From: RBG-16-34-14 sp963727535
Lineage (GTDB): Bacteria; Bacteroidota; Ignavibacteria; Ignavibacteriales; Ignavibacteriaceae
DNA: 64,000 nucleotides
Assembly: GCA_963727535.1 (NCBI GenBank)
Contig: CAVSGR010000002.1
Span: 53,118-117,117, forward strand
Direction: 5' to 3'
Under the pieces are notes generated by a model. The model made no database searches, was not told the origin of the DNA, and was given only the letters and a program-made list of their open reading frames with translations. A program made the translations under genes and the position numbers. Positions 37,004 to 44,121 of the stretch are shown in pieces (the first letter of the stretch is position 1; each line of letters begins with the position of its first letter).

Positions 37004-37513
37004 TTGACAGCAAATCCAAAAGAACATCTTAAAAGGGCAATAAAGATGTTAAATAAAAAACAAAATTCTCTGCTTTTATATGTAGCGGTAGAAATAAGAT
37101 TTGCACTAGAAAGAATGGTTCAGCAACAATTAATATTTACGGAAAATGTTTCAAAGAGAATGCTCGATGAATATAATCCTGTTAAAAAACAAAGCAACAT
37201 TCTTAAACTCGAACCTGACTCGGAATATGCGCACAATATTTATTTTGTTAACAAGGAAACGAATGACAAAATATTATGGAGTCAATACAAACCACTTAGC
37301 CCAGAAAAAATAAAATATTTTCAAGGAAGGCTTGGAGATTTACTTCATCCCAAAGATGGTTTACCGCTTGGAATTTCAAATGATAAGTGGTACCTAGAAA
37401 CAAGGGAATTTTTGTTATCTACACATAAATATTTGAATGAAAATCTAAAGGACAATTATTCGTTTTTTGCTTATAAAGGAGTGAGTAATTTAAAATTTGA
37501 AAAAGTAAATTAA
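37004..37513 (+). CDS. Hypothetical protein, possible integron-type cassette gene
   Basis: A 169-residue soluble protein of no recognised family, starting at TTG 37004 (MTANPKEHLKRAIKM). The N-terminal 45 residues look helical (VAVEIRFALERMVQQQLIF). The middle is mixed, with LSPEKIKYFQGRLGDLLHP. It has no signal peptide, membrane segment or motif. There is little room for a promoter of its own, and it sits between an attC-like palindrome (36648-36847) and a shorter site at 37511-37547, the arrangement expected of a promoterless gene cassette. Its function is unknown. Confidence 0.6.
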   Translation: MTANPKEHLKRAIKMLNKKQNSLLLYVAVEIRFALERMVQQQLIFTENVSKRMLDEYNPVKKQSNILKLEPDSEYAHNIYFVNKETNDKILWSQYKPLSPEKIKYFQGRLGDLLHPKDGLPLGISNDKWYLETREFLLSTHKYLNENLKDNYSFFAYKGVSNLKFEKVN

Positions 37514-37547
37514 AAAACGCTGCTGCTCAAGCCGACAACGTTTTACG
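37511..37547. repeat. Short inverted repeat, possible degenerate attC-like end
   Basis: TAAAAAACG (37511-37519) and CGTTTTACG (37539-37547) form an imperfect stem. The block GCCGACAACGT before the right arm matches TTGACAACGT before the right arm of the larger palindrome (36829-36837). This shared block is the reason for linking the two sites. Confidence 0.35.
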
Positions 37548-37588
37548 TCCAAATAAACAAGACTATTTAACAGAGGTAATATAAAAAT

Positions 37589-38165
37589 ATGAACAACATT
37601 ATTAGCACTAAAAAAAAGTTGTCATCAAAACAACTTGAAGAATTACTCCGGGTATTGAAAGCTCGCTTTGAGAAAAACATGAACCGCCATAAAGGTTTTG
37701 AATGGACCAAAGTACTGGCAAAGCTGGAAGGCAATACTAAAAAACTATGGTCACTAAATGAAATGGAAAGAACCGGCGGTGAACCGGATGTTGTTGGTCA
37801 TGATAAAAAGACAGGCGAATATATTTTTTATGATTGTTCAGAGGAAAGTCCTAAAGACCGCAGAAGTCTTTGTTACGACCGTGAAGCACTGGAATCAAGG
37901 AAAGAACATAAACCAAAAGATAGTGCTATTGATATGGCTGCTGCTATAGGGCATTGAGCTTTTAACAGAAGAACAATATCGTGACCTGCAGAAACTTGGA
38001 AACTTCGATTTGAAAACATCCAGCTGGGTAAAAACACCTGACAGTATTAGAAAACTCGGTGGTGCTATCTTTTGCGATCGCCGCTACAATACTGTCTTTG
38101 TTTATCACAACGGAGCAGAATCCTACTATGCCGCAAGAGGGTTCCGCGGCTTGCTAAAGGTTTAA
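37589..38165 (+). CDS. DUF4256 protein (frameshifted)
   Basis: About 191 residues when joined. The first frame (ATG 37589) covers LEELLRVLKARFEKNMNRH, WTKVLAKLEG, MERTGGEPDVVGHDKKTGEY and FYDCSEESPKDRRSLCYD. It stops at 37957. One base extra near 37952 restores IELLTEEQYRDLQKLGNFD, and the same frame goes on to SIRKLGGAIFCDRRY and YYAARGFRGLLKV, ending at 38165. These are the known segments of DUF4256, a family of unknown function in soil and gut bacteria. It is cytoplasmic. The following methyltransferase gene starts 27 nt downstream. Confidence 0.75.
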
Positions 38166-38192
38166 ATTTTGCACCGACATCATAAAGAGTAA

Positions 38193-38761
38193 ATGAAAGC
38201 CAGAGAAAGTGGAATGCCGGAAGAAAAAATGTGGAAGCAATTCTTCGACGTTGATACAATATTGGATGAATTGGAAATTGACAATAAGATTGAAAAACTA
38301 GTGGATTTGGGTTCTGGTTATGGCACTTTTACAATTCCTGTGAGCAGGAAAGATAAAAGGTAATGTTTATGCGTATGATATTGAAGATTCTTTGATCAAA
38401 GAACTTGAATCCAAATTAGAAATAGATAATATCAATAATGTTATTCTCTTTAATATGGATTTTATCAGCAAAGGAACCGGATTGCAAAATGAAGAGGTAG
38501 ATTATGTTATGCTCTTTAATATTCTGCACGCAGAAAAATCTGCCGCTATTTTGGATGAAGCTTTCAGAATACTAAAAAGAGAAGGGAAAAGTTGGAATTA
38601 TTCATTGGAATTATGATTCGAGTACTCCAAGAGGTCCGGGTATGACAATCAGACCTAAACCGGAAGAATTAAAAAGTTTGTTAATCAAAAGTGGGTTTTC
38701 AATTATTAAATACAATATAAACTTACCACCTTATCACTACGGTATACTTGCTCAAAAGTAA
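38193..38761 (+). CDS. Class I SAM-dependent methyltransferase (two frameshifts)
   Basis: About 189 residues when joined. Frame 1 (ATG 38193) holds the SAM-binding strand LVDLGSGYGTFTIPVS. Frame 2 (from about 38358) continues GNVYAYDIEDSLIKELESK, then VDYVMLFNILHAEKS (motif IV region) and ILDEAFRILKREGK. Frame 3 (from about 38590) reads VGIIHWNYDSSTPRGPGMTI and ends PPYHYGILAQK at 38761. Each break can be healed by one base, in or beside short G or A runs (AAAAGG, GGGAAAAG). The pattern, with acceptor loop IHWNYD, resembles UbiE-type methyltransferases; the substrate is unknown. It lies between DUF4256 and the glycoside hydrolases. Confidence 0.72.
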
Positions 38762-38880
38762 AACGAGGAAACAAAAGATATTTATACTTAAATTAAATAT
38801 ATTACTTTAGTTCTTGTACATCATTTCGGAATTAAATTCACCTCAACATCATTCACAAAAATGAATTAAAGGTATTAAAA

Positions 38881-40119
38881 ATGAAAAAGTATATTTACCT
38901 GATTATGCTCTCCGTTTTGTGTTTTATTTCAATGGGAATAACAAGCACCGATGATTGTAATAAAGATGTAAATGACCCGCGGGGCAAAATGAAACCATGG
39001 GATAAAGGTGCGTGGGAAACCAATCAATACAGAAATTTATTTTTAGATGCAGGATATAAACAAAAAGATATCGATGCGAAGTTAACTAAAGCTTATTACG
39101 ATGTTTTTGAAGGTCCGGAAAGAGTTTATTTTGAGGTAGAAGATTCAATGGCTTACCTTTCCGATTTGAAGAATCACGATGTCAGAACCGAAGGTATGTC
39201 CTACGGTATGATGGTAGCCGTACAATTGAACAAGAAAGATGTTTTTGACCGTTTGTGGCGGTGGGCAAAAAAATATATGCAGCACCAGGGCGGTCCGCGG
39301 GACGCTTATTTTGCGTGGAGCGTAAAACCAAAAACCGGTGAACATAACTCCGAGGGATCCGCTTCTGATGGAGAGCTCTATTTTATAACAGACCTGTTGT
39401 TTGCCTCAAACCGCTGGGGAAACGATACCGGGATAGATTATTACGGTGAAGCCCGCAGAATACTCGATGCAATGTGGAGTAAAGATGGTACGGGCGGACA
39501 AATGAATGTTATTAACGTTAAAGAAAAAAAGATTACCTTTGTTCCTGATACATCGGGTTCTCGCTTTACCGATCCATCATATTACCTGCCGGCGTTTCTT
39601 GAAATCTGGGGTGAATATGCCAAAGACGGCCACGAGCAATTTTACAGAGATTGTGCTGATACAGCACGTGCTTATCTTCACCGTGCCTGCAGTGAGCCAA
39701 CTGGTCTTAATGCTGATATAACAGGATTTGATGGAATCCCAAGGACATTCCGTCGTTTCAAAGCTTCTTTCCGTTTCGATTCATGGAGAGTTCCGATGAA
39801 CATAGCTATGGATTATTCCTGGTTTGCGAAAGATAAAGAATGGCAGCAGGATTACTGTAAACGAATTCAAAATTTTCTTTTCTGCAGAGGGATAGATACT
39901 TTTGAAGACCAGTACAATGTGGATGGAACACTTCCTGAATTTATTCTTCCGGCAGGAGGACACCGGACATTACGACACTCACTGGGATTGGTTGCAACTT
40001 CCGCAGCGGCTTCCCTGATGGGAACACAGGCAAAAAGCTGGAAGTTCGTAGATGCGGTTTGGAATGCTAAACTGGAACCATACGAAGACGGATATTTCGA
40101 TCCTTATTATGAGGGTTGA
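38881..40119 (+). CDS. Glycoside hydrolase family 8, Rex-like exo-oligoxylanase
   Basis: A 412-residue exported enzyme. The signal peptide (about 1-20) is followed by an (alpha/alpha)6-barrel GH8 domain. Motifs: RTEGMSYGMMVAVQLNKKD (about 101), holding the proton-donor Glu; FAWSVKPKTGEHNSEGSASD near 148, with the family's conserved Asp; WRVPMNIAMDYSWF near 302; and LRHSLGLVATSAAASLMG near 366. The residue pattern matches reducing-end xylose-releasing exo-oligoxylanases (Rex) better than GH8 cellulases or chitosanases; the exact substrate is inference. It is followed about 220 nt later by a GH5 gene, so the two probably act on the same hemicellulose. Confidence 0.87.
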   Translation: MKKYIYLIMLSVLCFISMGITSTDDCNKDVNDPRGKMKPWDKGAWETNQYRNLFLDAGYKQKDIDAKLTKAYYDVFEGPERVYFEVEDSMAYLSDLKNHDVRTEGMSYGMMVAVQLNKKDVFDRLWRWAKKYMQHQGGPRDAYFAWSVKPKTGEHNSEGSASDGELYFITDLLFASNRWGNDTGIDYYGEARRILDAMWSKDGTGGQMNVINVKEKKITFVPDTSGSRFTDPSYYLPAFLEIWGEYAKDGHEQFYRDCADTARAYLHRACSEPTGLNADITGFDGIPRTFRRFKASFRFDSWRVPMNIAMDYSWFAKDKEWQQDYCKRIQNFLFCRGIDTFEDQYNVDGTLPEFILPAGGHRTLRHSLGLVATSAAASLMGTQAKSWKFVDAVWNAKLEPYEDGYFDPYYEG

Positions 40120-40338
40120 TTATATCTTTTCAGCTTAATGCACTTAAGCGGAAACTATAGAATTATTACTCCAAAATGAAAAGTAAACAAATAACAAAAA
40201 ATAATGGGGTTTTTAAAATGAATGAGTTGCATATAATTGGTTTGAAAACGAAAACAAATTTAAAGATCAGATTTTATTATCTGCTTAATAACCTTCCTTA
40301 CTATATCTTTTACTTTTTCTTTTTCAAAGGATAAAAAA

Positions 40339-41731
40339 ATGGATAACGAGATATCAACTAATGAAAACTGGCTAAAAGTTTCGGAAAATCATATTGTCAA
40401 TCAAAAAGGTGAAATTATTGTTCTGCGTGGTTTCGGATTGGGCGGTATGCTGCATATGGAAAATTTTATTGACGGCTATCCTTCCAACGAAGAAACAATG
40501 AGAGAAGGTTTGCTGCAAGTACTCGGCAAAAAGAAATATGATCTCTACTTCGATAATTTTCTTAAAAACTATTTCACAGAACCTGATGCGGAATACATAC
40601 ACAGCTTAGGATTAAACCTGGTTCGTATTCCAATAAACTATCGCCTGTTTGAAGATGATATGAATCCCGGTGTAATAAAAGAAGAAGCATTTAAATATCT
40701 CGACAATGTTATCGATCTATGTGCAAAGCATCAAATCTATACAATTATTGATCTGCATGCGTTGCCAGGTTCTCAAAACCAGCACTGGCACAGCGACAAT
40801 CCAACTCAGAAAGCATTCTTCTGGATATATAAAGATTTCCAGGACAGAGCATTACATTTGTGGGAAGTTATTGCGGACCACTACAAAGATCAGCCATGGG
40901 TTGCAGGTTATGATTTAATCAATGAACCGGCTGATCCCACAGGCGAGAAAGTGTTTCCCTACTATAAACGACTTTATGATGCAATAAAGAAAGTCGATCC
41001 AAACCATATTATGTTTCTTGAAGGCGATAATTACGCAAAAGATTTCAGCAAGTTTACAGAAGTTTGGGATAATGTTGTATATACAAACCACGATTATGCT
41101 CTTCCCGGGTTTACCGGAAATTATCCCGGCTACGCCAACGGAAAATATTATGACAAGGATACACTTGAAAATGAATTTCTTAAAAAATCAGACTTTATGC
41201 TGAAGAATAAAGTGCCTATCTGGGTAGGTGAGTTCGGTCCCGGTTTATACTAATGATCCAAAGGAAGATGAATCGCGTTACAGGGTACTGAAAGATCAAT
41301 TGGCATATTATAAAAAATACAAAGTAAGCTGGTGCATCTGGCTGTATAAGGATTTAGGATTGCAGGCAATTATACATCAAAATGAAGATACACCTTATAT
41401 GAAACTTGTTTCCTCTTTTCTGAAAAAGAAAGATTACCTTGGAGCTGATGCATGGGGATCATCCGATAAAAATATCCGGAAGGTAATGGAACCAATAGAA
41501 GAACTGTTTAAAAAAGAATTCCCCGATTATAATCCTTATCCAAGCGGTAAGGAAAGACACATAGCTCTGCTGGTAAGGAACATACTTATTGCCGAAGCGC
41601 TTGTGCCGGAATATTGTAATTTGTTTAAAGGATTATCTGATGAAGAATTAATTAAAATTGCTCAATCGTTCCGGTTTGAAAATTATGTAAAACGCCAACG
41701 GCTTGAAGATATTTTAGCTGGCAGGGAATAA
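40339..41731 (+). CDS. Glycoside hydrolase family 5 (frameshifted)
   Basis: About 464 residues when joined. The GH5 TIM barrel shows GLNLVRIPINYRLF (about 92), TIIDLHALPGSQNQHWHSDN (about 135), the acid/base Glu in GYDLINEPADP (about 190-200), and the nucleophile Glu in IWVGEFGP (about 300). The break lies at 41238-41243: removing one C from GGTCCCGG restores GEFGPVYTNDP and the frame runs to 41731. The ATG at 40339 follows AAAGGATAAAAA, the same ribosome-binding context as other genes here. In-frame codons upstream read as a hydrophobic signal-like stretch (IICLITFLTISFTFSFSKDKK) but have no ATG, so export is uncertain. It probably cleaves beta-linked glucan, mannan or xylan. Confidence 0.85.
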
Positions 41732-41799
41732 TTTATGACAATTTTAGTCTAATGTATTTTCGCTGAAACAAGCGGAAAGAGTTGGCTCAGCCATAGAAC

Positions 41800-42207
41800 A
41801 TGAAAATAATATCATTAGTATTTACCTGTTTACTTTTAAGTTATTCTAATACTTATTCTCAGGATACTAGCTCAGTAAAGATTCAAGTTAATTTTCTTAT
41901 TCCAAAAGACTGGAAAGAAATTGACAGCACTACTTATGTTCTGAGAAATTTTGATAGTACACTTAATTACTATAAAGAATTGTTAAATGCAGGACATCAA
42001 CCATGGAGACTTGATCCGGGAAATACTGCAGCGGCCTGCCTTTGGGAATTCGGAATAAAATTTCAGGGGACTGTTTCTGATTTTGCCTCACATCTGAATG
42101 TAATTGAGATTGGTAAAATATATTCCTTTAAAGTCGATAAGAAAACATATACGGTTTTTATAAGAACAAAAGATAAAACACCTATTGCATATAAAATTAA
42201 GATTTAA
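41800..42207 (+). CDS. Small exported protein, unrecognised
   Basis: A 135-residue protein with a signal peptide (about 1-21, LVFTCLLLSYSNTYSQ). The mature part (VKIQVNFLIPKDWKEIDSTTYV to KTYTVFIRTKDKTPIAYKIK) is mostly beta strands and has no Cys beyond one in the middle. No family is recognised. It sits between the GH5 gene and the YciI-like gene, 30 nt before the latter, so these two may be one transcription unit. Confidence 0.7.
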   Translation: MKIISLVFTCLLLSYSNTYSQDTSSVKIQVNFLIPKDWKEIDSTTYVLRNFDSTLNYYKELLNAGHQPWRLDPGNTAAACLWEFGIKFQGTVSDFASHLNVIEIGKIYSFKVDKKTYTVFIRTKDKTPIAYKIKI

Positions 42208-42237
42208 AAAACCAAGCAATATTCCTAAAGGATAAAA

Positions 42238-42717
42238 ATGAAAAACGTTACAATTATATCTCTCCTTTTATTTGCTTGTTGTAACAGCTCTTTTACTCAA
42301 CAAGAAAAACTTCCTGACACCAAGTCACAGTACGATTCATTGCTTGCAAAAAGGCTGGGAGCTGACGAATATGGAATGAAAAGTTACGTGATGGCATTTT
42401 TGAAATCGGGACCAGTAAAAATTCAGGATTCCACTCAAAGGGCAGAATTACAACGTAAGCACTTAAAAAATATTTTACGACTTGCGGAAAACGGAACCTT
42501 GATTGTCGCAGGTCCATTCCTGGACAACCAATCAATAAGAGGTATTTTCATATTCAATGTGGAATCAGTTGAAGAAGCAAGAAAAATTGCTGAAACTGAT
42601 CCCGCAGTAAAAGCCGGAACTCTGGTTTTAGAGTTGCACCCGTGGTATGGTTCGGCAGCACTGATGGAAACATCAAAAATCCACAAAACAATAGAAAAAA
42701 ATAGTATTGTTGATTAA
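42238..42717 (+). CDS. YciI-family protein with signal peptide
   Basis: A 159-residue protein: a signal peptide (LLLFACCNSSFT, possibly a lipoprotein because of the Cys pair at 13-15), then a YciI/dimeric alpha-beta barrel domain with SYVMAFLKSGPV, GTLIVAGPFLDNQSIRGIFIF and ESVEEARKIAETDPAVKAGTLV. Most YciI proteins are cytoplasmic and small; an exported one is unusual. Function unknown. The ATG follows AAAGGATAAAA. It is followed by a terminator. Confidence 0.8.
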   Translation: MKNVTIISLLLFACCNSSFTQQEKLPDTKSQYDSLLAKRLGADEYGMKSYVMAFLKSGPVKIQDSTQRAELQRKHLKNILRLAENGTLIVAGPFLDNQSIRGIFIFNVESVEEARKIAETDPAVKAGTLVLELHPWYGSAALMETSKIHKTIEKNSIVD

Positions 42718-42736
42718 GACAATATTTGGGAATAAA

Positions 42737-42762
42737 AAAAGCGGTACAACTGTACCGCTTTT
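42737..42762. terminator. Bidirectional intrinsic terminator
   Basis: Stem AAAAGCGGTAC/GTACCGCTTTT with loop AACT. Poly-A on the left and poly-T on the right allow it to act in both directions, between the YciI-like gene and the minus-strand gene at 42778. Confidence 0.85.
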
Positions 42763-42777
42763 CACAAAGATAATTTC

Positions 42778-43197
42778 TTAATCAATTATTTCTATCAACG
42801 AGCTGGCAACTGTTTTACCATTTTCATCAAGAAGGAAAACTCTGTAAAACCCGGGTTCTTCAAACTTCAAATCACTTTCATCATTTTTTTCAAAGAAGAC
42901 ATACTTCATATCTTTATCGATGTTATAATGAAAATTCTTGTAGAAATCAAATTTGCCGGTTCTATAATTGTACTTATCAAACTGGATTGAAACATCTTCC
43001 AACCCGAGCGGATTATCGGACTTGACCATAACAGTTAGGTAACCCGCAGTAAACCTGTCGGCAACACCAATTTCCCCGCTGTTACTATCATAACTTTCAC
43101 AAAAGTAAAGCACAGGCTCGGATTGTGCACGCGTTGAATTTGTATACCCCGCAATAGCAAGGATAAACAATAACAGAACATAGAACAATTTTTTCAT
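42778..43197 (-). CDS. Exported protein, unrecognised
   Basis: A 139-residue protein with a signal peptide (YVLLLFILAIAGYTNSTRAQ). The mature part contains EIGVADRFTAGYLTVMVKSD, LGLEDVSIQFDKYNYRTGKF and a C-terminal EPGFYRVFLLDENGKTVASS, suggesting a small beta-sandwich. Such proteins are frequent in this group but have no assigned role. It stands alone; 260 nt of AT-rich sequence without a gene lies upstream. Confidence 0.72.
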   Translation of the reverse strand: MKKLFYVLLLFILAIAGYTNSTRAQSEPVLYFCESYDSNSGEIGVADRFTAGYLTVMVKSDNPLGLEDVSIQFDKYNYRTGKFDFYKNFHYNIDKDMKYVFFEKNDESDLKFEEPGFYRVFLLDENGKTVASSLIEIID

Positions 43198-43457
43198 AGT
43201 GTGACTCCTTAGTATGTTTATAGTTTTCCCTGGTGTTACTAAAAACGTACCAGCGTTTTCTTAAAGAACTTTAACAAATAAAACAACGCAACTCTGAAAT
43301 TATTAAAAGCAAAAAAGGAGTGTAAGAAATTCTTAAAGAATAAAAAAATACCTTCGGAATAAGCGGCAAAGAATACAATGACGAAAACAAAATTTAAGAG
43401 AATTGTAATTTGAGTATTTTTGGAATATGAATTTTCGAATTTAAATGAAAAAAGACT

Positions 43458-44121
43458 ATGCACGGAAAAATTAAGCACATTTGTTTTGATCTCGATGGCA
43501 CTCTTGTCGATTCCTTCTATACGATATTTAATGCGACTAAAAAAGCACTTCAACAATTAAATATAAATGATTCAATGCCGGAAGAAGAATTCAGAATCCG
43601 TATAGGCCATCATTTTATAGATATCTTTAAGGATCTGAATATTACTGTTCCCAAATTTGATCCTTTCATAAAAATTTATAAGGAACATTATTTTGATTTT
43701 ATCGATCAATCAAATTTATACCCGGATGTTGAGGAAACTCTTTCAGGTCTTAAAAAGAAAGGAATATTAATTTCACTGCTTACAACTAAAGGTCAGGATC
43801 AGGCTGAAAAAATATTAAGACATTTCAACTTATCAGAATTACTTCAATGAAATAATGGGTCGTCGTCCCGGCATTGCTGTAAAACCGGACCCGGAACCTT
43901 TGCAGGAAATCTGTAAATTTCTTGGAGTTAAGGCAGAAGAAAGCTTAATGACTGGTGACACAGAGTTAGATATTACGTGCGGAAAAAACGCTGGTTCATT
44001 TACCTGTGCTGCATTGTACGGTTACAGAACGAAAGAAACTTTGCTTGAACAAAATGCTGACTACAATATCAATTCTATAAAAGAGTCTGAACTAATTTAT
44101 TTTGATGTGTGCATTATTTAA
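43458..44121 (+). CDS. HAD-family hydrolase, phosphoglycolate-phosphatase-like (frameshifted)
   Basis: About 220 residues when joined. HAD motif I ICFDLDGTLVDSF (8-20) has both Asp residues. Motif II lies in ISLLTTKGQDQAEK (Thr). Motif III (GRRPGIAVKPDPEPL) carries the conserved Lys, and motif IV is SLMTGDTELDITCGKNAG with the DxxxD acidic pair. The break is at about 43845-43850: one base change restores NEIMGRRPGI. It acts on a small phosphate ester in the cytoplasm; the best candidates are phosphoglycolate or pyrophosphate. It overlaps the end of the convergent M14 gene by 8 nt. Confidence 0.85.

Noticed and set aside
43239..43556. A minus-strand frame over the intergenic gap and the HAD start
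   Set aside because: It is AT-driven, Phe/Lys-rich, has no motif and overlaps the conserved HAD motif I.
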